Assembly (NCBI GenBank): GCA_030540635.1
Contig: JAUNVW010000003.1
Span: 1 to 64,000, forward strand
DNA length: 64,000 nt
Direction of reading: 5' to 3'
From: Tissierellia bacterium
Lineage (GTDB): Bacteria; Bacillota; Clostridia; Tissierellales; Peptoniphilaceae
Part shown: in pieces, positions 25,751 through 35,607 of the stretch
Layout of the letters: every line of letters starts with the position of its first letter
Numbering within the stretch: the first letter of the stretch is position 1
The notes under the pieces: model-generated
What the model was told of the DNA's origin: nothing
Databases searched by the model: none
Seen by the model: only the letters and a program-made list of their open reading frames with translations
Program-made: the position numbers and the translations under genes

Positions 25751-26905
25751 ATGATTAATTATTTATACGAAAAATATCGACAAAAAGGAGATATCACTGA
25801 TCCAAAAGTTCGAAAAAACATCGGAGTGAAGGCATCATCACTGGGGCTTATCTTAAATCTAGTATTAGCCATTATAAAAATTATCATTGGTTTTTTTATC
25901 TCTTCCATCGCTGTTCTAGCCGATGGCATCAATAATGTCTTTGATACGGCTTCTTCCATTGTCGCCATCATCGGCTTTACCATGGCTGCGAAACCTGCAG
26001 ATAAAGACCATCCATACGGCCACGGACGCATTGAATATGTATCGGCGATGATGATCTCCTTTCTCATTGTAATCATCGGCATATCTTTTTTACGAACTTC
26101 CTATAAAAGAATCCTCGCACCAAAGGATCTCACCTATCACCCTGTCGCTTTACTCCTGCTAATCATATCCATTGGCGTGAAATATTGGTTCTCCCGATTC
26201 AATCATTATATCGGGGAAAAAATCCAATCGAAAACCCTATTGGCCAATGCCTATGATTCCATGGGTGATGTTATCACAACCATCGTCGTGTTAATTCCCC
26301 TGATAACCAGTCGTTATACCAAAATTCCCATTGATGGATATATCGGACTATTGGTTTCTCTAATGATTATTAAAAATGGACTTACTTTAATGAAAGAATC
26401 ACTGTCTCCCCTAATCGGTGAAGCGCCGCCGGAAGACTTACTGGAAGATATTAAAAAAACCGTACTATCCTATCCCCATATTTCTTGTATTCATGATATC
26501 ATTTACGAAAATCGTGGCGGTGAACGGGCCCTTATGACAATGAATGTAGAAATGCCCCGGGATTTAACCCTTGGGGAAGCTCATATCTCGATCGATCGAG
26601 CAGAACGGGAAGTCTTAGAGAAACACCGGGTACTCCTCGTCATCCATCCCGACCCCATGGGTAAAAAATCAATCCTTGAGAAAAAAGTCAAAGAAAAAAT
26701 CAAACAAGCTTTAAATTCATTTGTCAATATAAAATCCTTCTACGATTTTTGGATTGACGAAAAATCCAATAATGCTTATTTAGATATTGAAGTCCAATGT
26801 AAAAATCCCATCGATGTCGATTCATTTAAAAAAACCGTTCTCGATGAATTAGAACAAGTTGCTGATTATCAATGGCATTTAAAAGTGATCTTAGTATTTT
26901 CATAA
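25751..26905 (+). CDS. Cation diffusion facilitator exporter, possibly for manganese
   Basis: A 384-residue CDF transporter with six membrane helices and a cytoplasmic C-terminal domain; it would export divalent metal ions using the proton gradient. The helix-2 metal site reads ADGINNVFD, giving Asn61 and Asp65; the helix-5 site reads YDSMGD, giving two aspartates four apart. The conserved DHPYGHGRIEY stretch follows helix 2. The N/D and D/D pair resembles bacterial manganese exporters rather than zinc CDFs, which use His in helix 5; this is inference. ATG 25751 is taken because an AAGGAG site (25739-25744) overlaps the earlier in-frame ATG. A second repeat of the cytoplasmic domain may extend the C-terminus. 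Confidence 0.88.
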   Translation: MINYLYEKYRQKGDITDPKVRKNIGVKASSLGLILNLVLAIIKIIIGFFISSIAVLADGINNVFDTASSIVAIIGFTMAAKPADKDHPYGHGRIEYVSAMMISFLIVIIGISFLRTSYKRILAPKDLTYHPVALLLLIISIGVKYWFSRFNHYIGEKIQSKTLLANAYDSMGDVITTIVVLIPLITSRYTKIPIDGYIGLLVSLMIIKNGLTLMKESLSPLIGEAPPEDLLEDIKKTVLSYPHISCIHDIIYENRGGERALMTMNVEMPRDLTLGEAHISIDRAEREVLEKHRVLLVIHPDPMGKKSILEKKVKEKIKQALNSFVNIKSFYDFWIDEKSNNAYLDIEVQCKNPIDVDSFKKTVLDELEQVADYQWHLKVILVFS

Positions 26906-26910
26906 ATAAT

Positions 26911-26942
26911 AAAAATCCCCATGATAATCATGGGGATTTTTA
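26911..26942. terminator. Bidirectional terminator between the CDF gene and the subtilase gene
   Basis: AAAAATCCCCATGAT pairs with ATCATGGGGATTTTT almost without a loop; T-runs are available on both strands for the two convergent genes. Confidence 0.9.
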
Positions 26943-26943
26943 A

Positions 26944-29900
26944 TTATTGGGTGATATCTAAAATCACTTGATTACTTAATGTCGCTGTTCCTCCGATGAG
27001 ATAAACAGAATTTACATTTTCATCAATATATTCTTTTACTACTTCTGTTGTCTTGTTTTGTAAAGTCAATAGAACTGGACTGTCAAGATATACCGCTAAT
27101 GGCGATGCTGATAACGCATCAACAAATACTGTTCCACTTGCTAATAAAGCTTCATCCGATGGGATGAATTTTTTAGCGATTTCTACTGATGTCGCATATC
27201 GATCTTTTCCTGATACGCGTGTCATACCTTGTGCTAAATTTGCACTTATCGAACTATTTCCACCAATAGCGTATACTGTTTTAGCTGACCCGGTGATCTT
27301 TTCCATACCAGGAACAAGAACTTGACCATCTGTTAAAAGAATTGGTGAGTTGTTTTTAGCCGCTGCTGGTGATGCTGTTAAAGCATCTGCTTGAGAAATA
27401 CCATTGGCAACATAGGCATCGTTTACGCCTAGAACTTGAACAACTCTTTCTGCAATTGCCAATGAGGTTTCAAATCGATCTTTACCTGCAAAACGTTCAA
27501 CTGTTAATCCAATTTCCTTTAACTTCTTCTCGACTTTTTCACTTACAGAAGCATTTCCACCAGCAATATAGACTTTTTTTGCTCCTAATCGCTCGATTTC
27601 AGATAATGTTCTGTTATCTAATTGATCGCTTCCCGTTAATAATATAGGTGCACTAGATGCTTTTGCTAACGGACCGGATGTCAGAGCATCTGGCGTTGCA
27701 TAGCTACCCGCTAAGACAATATTGTCTGCTTTGTTAAATACCTTTTTAGAGATAGCAATTGCCGTATCAATTCGATCTTTACCGGCAATACGCCCCTTAA
27801 CCTTTACCTGTCCAAGATCATCTTTATCCTTGTCTTTATGAGGCTCTTCCGGGGTTGTAATTGGATAATCATTTCCACCGCTTCCAGGTGTTGGTTTTGG
27901 CTTAATTGGTTTTGGTTTATTTGGTTTTTCTTTGAATTTTGGTAACAATTCCTCGAATCCTTCAATTAAATCCTCCAACTCTTTCGCCGATGGATGATCT
28001 CCTAAATTATTGTATTGCCCCATTAACTCTTCTAGTTTTCCAAGATCTTCTTCCGAATAATCGTATTTATTTTTCTGATCGAGAATCTCTTGTCCTTTTT
28101 CTGCTAATTTGTTCAATTCATCTTTAAGAGCTTCTTTATCTTTTAATTGGAACTGTTTTATTAGAGCATCTAATTCATTGATCATTTTTCTTGCTTCTTC
28201 ATCCGTTGTATCTTCTTGTTCTAGTAATGAAGTAGCGTTTTTGATCCCTTCTTTTAATGCGTCGAATGCTCCATCATTTTCCACATATTCACTATATTGA
28301 TCCCGAATATCTTGAGCTTTTTCTACCATTTTGAGCAATTCGTCTAAAATCGTACGGTTCTTCGCATTTTCCGGGCGATTAATAATTAAAGTCTCAATGG
28401 TTTCATTTCCTGCATCATCATAGGCAGCAATTGTAAACTCATTTTCGTCCTCTGGTAAATCGACAATGCGCTCAACGTGACCTGTGACTTCTTCTGGGAG
28501 CAAATTCTCCCAAGTTCTATCGACTCGTAATACTAAATTATCATTGATATAAACCTCGAAGTAGTTCATATTCTCTTTGGCATCGATGATAATTCGGCCG
28601 TAAGGAGAAGTATCCGACAAGGGATTTCCTTTTAGCTTTAACTCAACAGGTGTAATATCTTTACGAACCCGGCGAATCACTTCCTCATATACTTCTTTTC
28701 CTTTGGGATCTCTTCCCTTTAATGCAATCTTGATATTAAGAATTCCTTCCGGCATATCTTGAATATCCATTTTACCATTAAATTCTACTTCGATATTATG
28801 AAGTTCATTATGATCTTCAGGTACATTTGTTTCTAAATTGACCCGAGTACCCTCAATTTCATTATTATTCCCATCGACAAAGTAGGCAACAAGCTCATCG
28901 ATTTTTGCGATTTGAGTGATGGTACCTTTTAATGATATCATCGTATCGTCGACGATTTCTCTCGTTTCTTTATCGAATCGCTTTTGATTAAAGGCTTCAT
29001 AATAACCAGGCTCTTTAACAGCGATATTGGGATATTCATAACTCTCTTGATCGATTTCTTCTGGAATATCTTGATCGGGCTTTTCAGATCCTTCGCTATC
29101 TATTTTTATAAATAGATTTAGTAAATCTTCTAGTTCTTGCAACCATTTTTCCAGTTCTTTAGGTTCTGCTTGCCTAAAATTCTTCTCTTTCAGTTCGTTG
29201 ACTTTTTCAGTTAATTTTGCTAATACTTCTTCTTTCGTTTTCGATTCGTCATTTAACTCAAAATCATCTGGACTGTTTAAAATAGCCTTCGCCGATTCCA
29301 TTAAATTTTCCATTTTTGCAATATCTAAATGTTTTACATAGCCTTCACCACTTATTTCGATGGCATTGGAAGAGAAATCTTCCACATAAATGGCAAAGTC
29401 ATCCATACTTTCAGCAACAGCATTCTCCACAGCTAATGTGATTTCTTTTTCTTCAACATCGAGAGCATATTCATCTAGATACTGTCTAACAGTTTTTATT
29501 TTATTATTTGTATCTAAATATTGAACTTCAACATATGCTAAACCTGAAAAATCATCTTTTAATGTTAAATGAACCTTACCATCTTCATAACGGTTATCTA
29601 TTAAAGTAGGAGCAATATTATCAAGAATTAATTGATAACGATATTCCTGTTCCTTTGCTCCAGGATAATTCACTCTACCTTTAATACGATATTGGTATTC
29701 ACCATCTGGAACAGTTGTGCCATTGATCGTTCCATCCCAACGACTAGATGGTTTAAATTGGAACATATTCATTATCGATCGATATAAACGACCTGTTTTT
29801 ATGATCCGAGGTTCTTTATGAAGTTCTCGAAGAACTTTATTTCCATCTTTGTCGAGAATGTCAAAGTGAACATCAAGGGCTGATCGCAATACGCCTAACA

Positions 29901-32469
29901 AAGGCATGACACCGCCTCGGTAAAATGGATTATCCCGGGTATTGAAGAAGATATAAGGTGTTTCATCAATTCTTCTCGCATTCCAATATTCCCACCAGCT
30001 TCCATCTTTGTTTAGATTTACAAAATCTAATCCAAAATAACCTTCAAGGGGTTTAAAATTCACTTCATCACCATCAAGGATACTCATTTTATCTAAAAAT
30101 GGTAAATTACCCCATCCATCGTCTCCAGTACCTTTAAATCCTAAGACTGGTACACCGATATTGTCTTGTTCTCCCGTACTAGCTTCTAAGAAGAAATAGC
30201 CTTCAACATAAGAACGAGTCTTAATCTTTGATAAATCGACGGTGAAAGTTTTGCTTTCGCCTGCTGTTATTGTTCCTAAATCTTGAGTATCTTTTGTAAA
30301 GGCATGTTCGGTAAAACGACCGGCTGCCACTTCCTCTTCTAATAGAACGACTTTTACGCGGTAAGTGATGTCTTTATCAAAGTCAGGTAATTTATGAATT
30401 TCAAAAGTAGCATCGAAAGAACCTTCTACTTCTTTAATTTCTAATTTACCATCTTTTACATCATCATTGGTTCCAGTCGCATAAAGAACAACTGGTGCAT
30501 TTACTGCTTTTTCTAAATTCATCATACCGGCACCTTGTTGGCGTGGAGTGTAGTATGTCGCTCCATCTCGAGGATCTAGTAATGGATCTGCCGTATTTAA
30601 AAGAATTACCTGTCCAATATCATCTTGATCTCCGTAGTAGGTAACACCATTTTTTTCTGCTGTGACTTTTGTGATTCCTCGCTCCCTTAGGGCTTGTAGC
30701 ACAACAGCAGAGCCTCCTGCAATATGTGGAGCCGCCATGGATGTCCCACTCATATTTCCATAGGTATTATCGTTTTGTAACGAATTAATATTTCCACCAG
30801 GAGCTGCTAAATCCGGCTTCATTCGTAGATCAAACGTTGGTCCCCAAGAGGAAAAAGTACTGACTTCGTTTCCTACTGGGTTTTCCGTTAGTTTCTCTTC
30901 GACGGGTATAGATACAAGGAGATCTGAATTTTTAGCTAACGCTGCTTTTAATTTTTGTCCATCGGCGTAATTAATGCTCACGGCTGGATAAGAATCAATC
31001 AATTCCACGCCTCCCATGGCAATTGGTATGACAGCATCTTCAACATTATCTACTATGATGACGCCGTCCGCTCCATTCTCGATAGCATTCTGATATTTTT
31101 CATTAAAACTTATTTTACCACGGTCGATAAGTGCAATCTTACTATTAACATCACTGCCTAGGAAATCATCCGGTTCTCCGAAAGACACATACTCGATTTT
31201 CTTATCCACTACCCCTTTGTCCGGGAATGGAGATAATGCGAATAGAGATTCATCGTTATATTCTACGGCCTTTGCCTTTAGATATGAATTCTCAATGGCT
31301 GCCGCCGCAAATGAATTCGGCATATTTGCAGGGCTTCCTAGGGCAGAAACATCTGGATGCTCAGCTAAATTATTGTAATCTGCTCCATAGGTGTTATTTC
31401 GGTCATTGCTAGCTGCAACAACACAGACCATACCGTGATCCCTTGCTTTTTGGAAAACCTGTTCTGAAATTGGCGATTCTTCTTCGACATAGAATGCCGC
31501 AGGTCCTCCAAGGGACATATTCATGGCATCTGCGCCAAGAAGTATAGCATCTTCCAGGGCTTCTAAATAAACATGTTCAAAAACAATGGAAGCATCTTTA
31601 TCATCACTAAATACTTTCATCGCTAAAATCTGAGCATGGGGTGCCACACCATTGATACCACCTTTTTCTTTTCCAAAGGCTGCTATGGTACCTGCAACGT
31701 GTTGACCATGTTGGCCATCTGCAGATGTATCTACGATTTTATTATTTTTATCGGCATAATTATAACCAAATACAACTTTATCATTGAACCACTTTCCTCG
31801 AACATGATTCTCTGATTTAAAACCATAACCATCTGTTTCAAGGATTTGATTCATTTTATCTTGATCGTATTTATTCCGATCAAGGGTTTTCATTTTATCC
31901 ACATTCCAGTCCTTGTGATTTGGATCAACTCCCGTGTCAATCACTGCCACGAGCATGCCATCCCCTTTGTATCCGAGATCCCAAGCTTTGGGCGCAATCA
32001 CTTGATTTACGGAACTATTCATGGCTGGCTCCATCACGGGCCGATGGAAAGCTTTTTCTTGTTGAATGGATTTAATACCACGGATACCGTGTAGTTTATC
32101 TACATCTTTTACTTTGACTTTCGCTGAAAAACCAGTTATTAGTACGTGAAAATCACCAGTTTTTTCTAAATTCATACCCTTTTTCTCAGAATCTGTCGTG
32201 ATTCGTTTCTCTGTTTTTTGAACATCGACTTCTGCTTTACGGGCATTTCGTGATAAAGCCGAACGGCCACCTCTACGATCGATCGCCGGCTCATCTTCCG
32301 TTTCAATCAGGATATCCACTTCATCATTTTCATTCAATCCTATTTCCAAAAGTTCCTTAGTACTGAGCAAATCCTTTTCATCATTTGCATAGGATCTTGT
32401 CGGAAATAATGGTAAGATCATTGCCAGTACAAGGACGAATGAAAATATTCTTTTCAAATTACTCTTCAT
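26944..32469 (-). CDS. Very large secreted subtilase (S8) with C-terminal CWB2 cell-wall anchors
   Basis: An 1841-residue exported protease. It has a signal peptide (residues 1 to about 28), a propeptide-like region to about 150, and a subtilisin catalytic domain with Asp178 (AVIDTGVD), His254 (GQHGQHVAG), oxyanion Asn355 and Ser577 (NMSGTSMAAPH). A PA domain is inserted at about 425-520, as in lactocepin/C5a-peptidase relatives. Fn3-like and Ig-like domains follow to about 1370. A charged helical linker (about 1380-1520) and a Pro/Lys-rich hinge lead to three CWB2 repeats (about 1555-1650, 1655-1745, 1750-1841, each with a GKDR motif) that bind the cell wall non-covalently. It would cut host or dietary proteins at the cell surface and feed the neighbouring Opp importer. 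All catalytic residues are present. Confidence 0.95.
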   Translation of the reverse strand: MKSNLKRIFSFVLVLAMILPLFPTRSYANDEKDLLSTKELLEIGLNENDEVDILIETEDEPAIDRRGGRSALSRNARKAEVDVQKTEKRITTDSEKKGMNLEKTGDFHVLITGFSAKVKVKDVDKLHGIRGIKSIQQEKAFHRPVMEPAMNSSVNQVIAPKAWDLGYKGDGMLVAVIDTGVDPNHKDWNVDKMKTLDRNKYDQDKMNQILETDGYGFKSENHVRGKWFNDKVVFGYNYADKNNKIVDTSADGQHGQHVAGTIAAFGKEKGGINGVAPHAQILAMKVFSDDKDASIVFEHVYLEALEDAILLGADAMNMSLGGPAAFYVEEESPISEQVFQKARDHGMVCVVAASNDRNNTYGADYNNLAEHPDVSALGSPANMPNSFAAAAIENSYLKAKAVEYNDESLFALSPFPDKGVVDKKIEYVSFGEPDDFLGSDVNSKIALIDRGKISFNEKYQNAIENGADGVIIVDNVEDAVIPIAMGGVELIDSYPAVSINYADGQKLKAALAKNSDLLVSIPVEEKLTENPVGNEVSTFSSWGPTFDLRMKPDLAAPGGNINSLQNDNTYGNMSGTSMAAPHIAGGSAVVLQALRERGITKVTAEKNGVTYYGDQDDIGQVILLNTADPLLDPRDGATYYTPRQQGAGMMNLEKAVNAPVVLYATGTNDDVKDGKLEIKEVEGSFDATFEIHKLPDFDKDITYRVKVVLLEEEVAAGRFTEHAFTKDTQDLGTITAGESKTFTVDLSKIKTRSYVEGYFFLEASTGEQDNIGVPVLGFKGTGDDGWGNLPFLDKMSILDGDEVNFKPLEGYFGLDFVNLNKDGSWWEYWNARRIDETPYIFFNTRDNPFYRGGVMPLLGVLRSALDVHFDILDKDGNKVLRELHKEPRIIKTGRLYRSIMNMFQFKPSSRWDGTINGTTVPDGEYQYRIKGRVNYPGAKEQEYRYQLILDNIAPTLIDNRYEDGKVHLTLKDDFSGLAYVEVQYLDTNNKIKTVRQYLDEYALDVEEKEITLAVENAVAESMDDFAIYVEDFSSNAIEISGEGYVKHLDIAKMENLMESAKAILNSPDDFELNDESKTKEEVLAKLTEKVNELKEKNFRQAEPKELEKWLQELEDLLNLFIKIDSEGSEKPDQDIPEEIDQESYEYPNIAVKEPGYYEAFNQKRFDKETREIVDDTMISLKGTITQIAKIDELVAYFVDGNNNEIEGTRVNLETNVPEDHNELHNIEVEFNGKMDIQDMPEGILNIKIALKGRDPKGKEVYEEVIRRVRKDITPVELKLKGNPLSDTSPYGRIIIDAKENMNYFEVYINDNLVLRVDRTWENLLPEEVTGHVERIVDLPEDENEFTIAAYDDAGNETIETLIINRPENAKNRTILDELLKMVEKAQDIRDQYSEYVENDGAFDALKEGIKNATSLLEQEDTTDEEARKMINELDALIKQFQLKDKEALKDELNKLAEKGQEILDQKNKYDYSEEDLGKLEELMGQYNNLGDHPSAKELEDLIEGFEELLPKFKEKPNKPKPIKPKPTPGSGGNDYPITTPEEPHKDKDKDDLGQVKVKGRIAGKDRIDTAIAISKKVFNKADNIVLAGSYATPDALTSGPLAKASSAPILLTGSDQLDNRTLSEIERLGAKKVYIAGGNASVSEKVEKKLKEIGLTVERFAGKDRFETSLAIAERVVQVLGVNDAYVANGISQADALTASPAAAKNNSPILLTDGQVLVPGMEKITGSAKTVYAIGGNSSISANLAQGMTRVSGKDRYATSVEIAKKFIPSDEALLASGTVFVDALSASPLAVYLDSPVLLTLQNKTTEVVKEYIDENVNSVYLIGGTATLSNQVILDITQ

Positions 32470-32529
32470 TTTTCCTCCTTTTAATTTGTATTTATATAAA
32501 GTTTTTATAATAACTTCATATATTTATAT

Positions 32530-32558
32530 ATGATACACTAATATTCTAATTAAGTAAA
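32530..32558 (-). promoter_or_regulatory. Promoter of the subtilase gene
   Basis: On the minus strand TTTACT (32553-32558) and TATCAT (32530-32535) are 17 bases apart. The leader to the start codon is about 55 bases and includes an AAGGAGG site. Confidence 0.6.
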
Positions 32559-32572
32559 GTCATTTCTAAAAT

Positions 32573-32600
32573 AAAAACTGGACGAATTCGTCCAGTTTTT
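32573..32600 (-). terminator. Terminator of the opp operon
   Basis: A 28-bp perfect palindrome built on AAAAACTGGACGAA and its complement, with T-rich sequence beyond it on the minus strand, stands directly after oppF. Confidence 0.88.
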
Positions 32601-32603
32601 ATT

Positions 32604-33632
32604 TTAATATAGATGACAAGCCACCCAATGATCTTCTTCAACCTCTTTAAATTGTGGTTTTTTTGATTTACAAATGTCCATACATTCTCGACATCGTGGT
32701 GCAAAAGGGCATCCCTTTGGCGGATTGATTGGCGAAGGAACTTCTCCTTCCAAATGGATCCGTTCCTTTTTCTCGATGTCTAAATCTACGACAGGGATTG
32801 CAGATATTAGGGCTTGGGTATACGGATGGAGGGGCTTATTATATAATTTTTTATTATCCGTTAACTCCACTAAATGACCTAAATACATTACACCGATCCG
32901 ATCGGAGATATGTTGTACCATCGATAAGTCATGGGAGATAAAGAGATAGGTTAAACCCATTTCCCATTGAAGATAATTTAAAAGATTGACGATTTGCGCC
33001 TGAATTGATACATCAAGGGCCGATATCGGCTCATCACAAACGATGAAATCCGGCTCAAGTGCCAAGGCTCTCGCAATGCCGATTCGTTGCCTTTGTCCCC
33101 CGGATAATTCGTGGGGAAAGCGTGCACCGTGTTCAGGATTTAATCCGACAATTTCCAATAAATGGGAAATTCTTGCGTGTTTTTCTTCCGTTGTCATTTT
33201 AGGAAAGTGAACATCTAATCCTTCCTGAATAATATCACCTATGGTCATTCGAGGATCCAGTGAAGAATAGGGATCTTGGAAAATCATTTGAGCATTCCCT
33301 TTAAATTCTTGGACATCCTTGCGATTTTTAATCTCTTTGATATCTTGCCCTTTAAATTTTACCGTTCCATCCGTCGGGTCGTAAATTCTAAGTACCGTTC
33401 GCCCAACTGTAGTTTTCCCACAACCTGATTCTCCGACTAGACCAAAGGTCTCCCCTTTATATATTTTAAAACTAATGCCATCAACGGCTTTTAGATCAAG
33501 ACCTTTTCCAACGCGGAAGTATTTTTTCAAATCATCGACTTCCAAAAGTACTTGCTTCTCATCGAGTAATTTTTGATGTTCTTTTTGAAGATGGTTCATA
33601 AATTGTTGATCATTTAATTTTGTCATTTCCAT
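32604..33632 (-). CDS. oppF: Oligopeptide ABC transporter ATP-binding protein OppF
   Basis: A 342-residue ATPase of the peptide importer. Walker A is GESGCGKTT, the ABC signature is LSGGQRQRIGIARALALEPD, Walker B is FIVCDEPISALDVS, and the C-terminal Opp-type extension with four cysteines (GCPFAPRCRECMDICK) may hold an iron-sulfur cluster, as in other OppD/F proteins. ATG 33632 is preferred because an AGGAGG site lies nine bases upstream; the frame stays open a little further into oppD but without a start that fits. It pairs with OppD at the inner face of the membrane. Confidence 0.94.
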   Translation of the reverse strand: MEMTKLNDQQFMNHLQKEHQKLLDEKQVLLEVDDLKKYFRVGKGLDLKAVDGISFKIYKGETFGLVGESGCGKTTVGRTVLRIYDPTDGTVKFKGQDIKEIKNRKDVQEFKGNAQMIFQDPYSSLDPRMTIGDIIQEGLDVHFPKMTTEEKHARISHLLEIVGLNPEHGARFPHELSGGQRQRIGIARALALEPDFIVCDEPISALDVSIQAQIVNLLNYLQWEMGLTYLFISHDLSMVQHISDRIGVMYLGHLVELTDNKKLYNKPLHPYTQALISAIPVVDLDIEKKERIHLEGEVPSPINPPKGCPFAPRCRECMDICKSKKPQFKEVEEDHWVACHLY

Positions 33633-33645
33633 GGAAAAACACCTC

Positions 33646-34656
33646 CTAAATCGGTCTTTCCACATCCGGAGCATCCGGATGATCTAACCAACAAAAACAA
33701 TGATGGGTTTCTGAAAAGTCCGTTCGTGGTGGACTTTGTTCTTTGCAAATTTTCATGGCGTAATCACAACGATCGGCAAAGGGACAGCCGTGAATATCCA
33801 TAATTAAATCTGGAGGCGTTCCCTGAAGGGAATAAAGATGTTCTGACCCATCGGTGCTAATCTTTGGTACTGAGCGTAATAATGCCCAAGAATAAGGATG
33901 ATGGGCTTTACGGAAAATTTCTTCAACAGTTCCCTTTTCCATGACTTCACCGGCATACATAACCTGAATTTCATCGGCGAAATTTGCTACAACGCCTAAA
34001 TCGTGGGTAATGAGTATAATTGCAGTATTTAATCGTTCTTTCAATTCATCTAATAGATCGAGGATCTGGGCTTGTATTGTAACATCAAGGGCCGTCGTTG
34101 GCTCATCTGCAATTAAAATTTTGGGATCACAAGCCAATGCAATGGCGATCATAACCCGTTGACGTAGACCCCCCGATAGTTGATGGGGATATTGATCAAC
34201 TCGAGATTCTGGACTTGGGATTCCAACGAGCTCTAGTAAACGAAGGGCTTCCTTCTTTCGCGCCTCTTTATCCATTTCCTTACGGTGAATTTTTAAGGAT
34301 TCTGTAATTTGATTCCCCACAGTCATTGTCGGGTTTAAACTCGTCATAGGATCTTGGAAAATCATTGCAACATCGGCACCTTTATATTCTTGAAGGCGTT
34401 CTTTACTCATTTTCGTAACATCTTCACCCATAAAATCAATGATTGATTCTTCTTTTATTTCGGCAGGAGGTTCTTTCAATAATCGGAGGATCGCTTTGGA
34501 TGTTACGGTTTTTCCACAGCCCGATTCTCCGACCAATGCCAGAGTCTCTCCTTTATGAAGTTGAAAGGATACGCCCCTTACGGCTTTCACTTCACCGGCA
34601 TAAGTGTGGAAGGATACTTTTAAATCCTTCACATCTAAAATTAATTCTTTTTCCAT
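33646..34656 (-). CDS. oppD: Oligopeptide ABC transporter ATP-binding protein OppD
   Basis: A 336-residue ATPase partner of OppF. Walker A is GESGCGKTVTSKA, the signature is LSGGLRQRVMIAIALACDP, and Walker B is ILIADEPTTALDVT. The C-terminal oligopeptide transporter extension with the cysteine pattern GCPFADRCDYAMKIC is present. The gene lies 9 bases after oppC and 13 bases before oppF. Confidence 0.94.
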   Translation of the reverse strand: MEKELILDVKDLKVSFHTYAGEVKAVRGVSFQLHKGETLALVGESGCGKTVTSKAILRLLKEPPAEIKEESIIDFMGEDVTKMSKERLQEYKGADVAMIFQDPMTSLNPTMTVGNQITESLKIHRKEMDKEARKKEALRLLELVGIPSPESRVDQYPHQLSGGLRQRVMIAIALACDPKILIADEPTTALDVTIQAQILDLLDELKERLNTAIILITHDLGVVANFADEIQVMYAGEVMEKGTVEEIFRKAHHPYSWALLRSVPKISTDGSEHLYSLQGTPPDLIMDIHGCPFADRCDYAMKICKEQSPPRTDFSETHHCFCWLDHPDAPDVERPI

Positions 34657-34665
34657 TATTGCCTC

Positions 34666-35598
34666 CTACTGTCTCATTTTTGGATCCAATGCATCCCGTA
34701 ATCCATCCCCAATTAATGTAAACACCAACATCGTTAATGCTATCATCAATGCTGGGAAGAATAATTGATAAGGATAGAATAAGAAATTTGTTTGGGCATA
34801 GGACGCCAAAGCTCCCCAGGATGTTGCCGGTTGTTGGATTCCTATACCTAAGAAGGAAAGGAATGCTTCTCCGAAAATATATCCCGGTACATCAAAGGAT
34901 ATGGCAATCAATATGACATTTAATGTATTTGGAATCAAATGTTTCAAGATAATATTCTTATTGGACACGCCAAGGGTTTCGGCGGCCAATATAAAATCTT
35001 GATTTTTCAGGGATAGTAATTGCCCCCGCACCAATCGAGCCATACCGGTCCATCCGGTAATGGTCATGGCGATAACCAAGGTTTTAATATTTGTTTCTCC
35101 GGCATATAAGGAGACGAGGATAACGATTAATAGATATGGAATCGATGCTAGAATTTCTACAATACGCATCATCACCGTATCCACTCTTCCACCAGCATAG
35201 GCAGAAATCGCTCCGTAAATCGTTCCGATAATCGTAGAAACAAGTGCTCCTACTAAACCAATAGTAATGGAAACTCGTCCCCCGAGACATACGCGAAGGA
35301 ACAAGTCCCGTCCTAAATTGTCGGTACCAAACCAGTGCTGACTATTGGGGCCTAAATTCTTCGCAGAATAATCTTGGGAGTTAATTTCGTATCCATATAG
35401 ACTATGGGATATGACTGGTCCTAGGATAACAAGTAACATTAAAAGGATTAATATCACAAGGGATATGATCGCTAATTTGTTCTTTTTAAAACGTCTCCAT
35501 GCATCGCCCCAAAAGGTTACCCGAGGCCTTGCGATAAACTCAGCCGACTTCTCGTCATCGGGAATACGTTCAAATTTTTCTTTTGAAATATGTTCCAT
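34666..35598 (-). CDS. oppC: Oligopeptide ABC transporter permease OppC
   Basis: A 310-residue inner-membrane permease. There is a cytoplasmic N-terminus, one membrane helix (about 38-60), an extracytoplasmic loop including HWFGTDNLGRDLF, the family signature, and then five more helices with the ABC-coupling loop around AAETLGVSNKNIILKHLIPN. It forms the channel with OppB. The spacing of 9 bases to each neighbouring gene shows one operon. Confidence 0.94.
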   Translation of the reverse strand: MEHISKEKFERIPDDEKSAEFIARPRVTFWGDAWRRFKKNKLAIISLVILILLMLLVILGPVISHSLYGYEINSQDYSAKNLGPNSQHWFGTDNLGRDLFLRVCLGGRVSITIGLVGALVSTIIGTIYGAISAYAGGRVDTVMMRIVEILASIPYLLIVILVSLYAGETNIKTLVIAMTITGWTGMARLVRGQLLSLKNQDFILAAETLGVSNKNIILKHLIPNTLNVILIAISFDVPGYIFGEAFLSFLGIGIQQPATSWGALASYAQTNFLFYPYQLFFPALMIALTMLVFTLIGDGLRDALDPKMRQ

Positions 35599-35607
35599 AA
35601 TTCCCTC

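Noticed and set aside
27369-27647. Leu/Gln-rich open frame opposite the CWB2 repeats
   Set aside because: It is an antisense shadow of the subtilase gene with no ribosome site.
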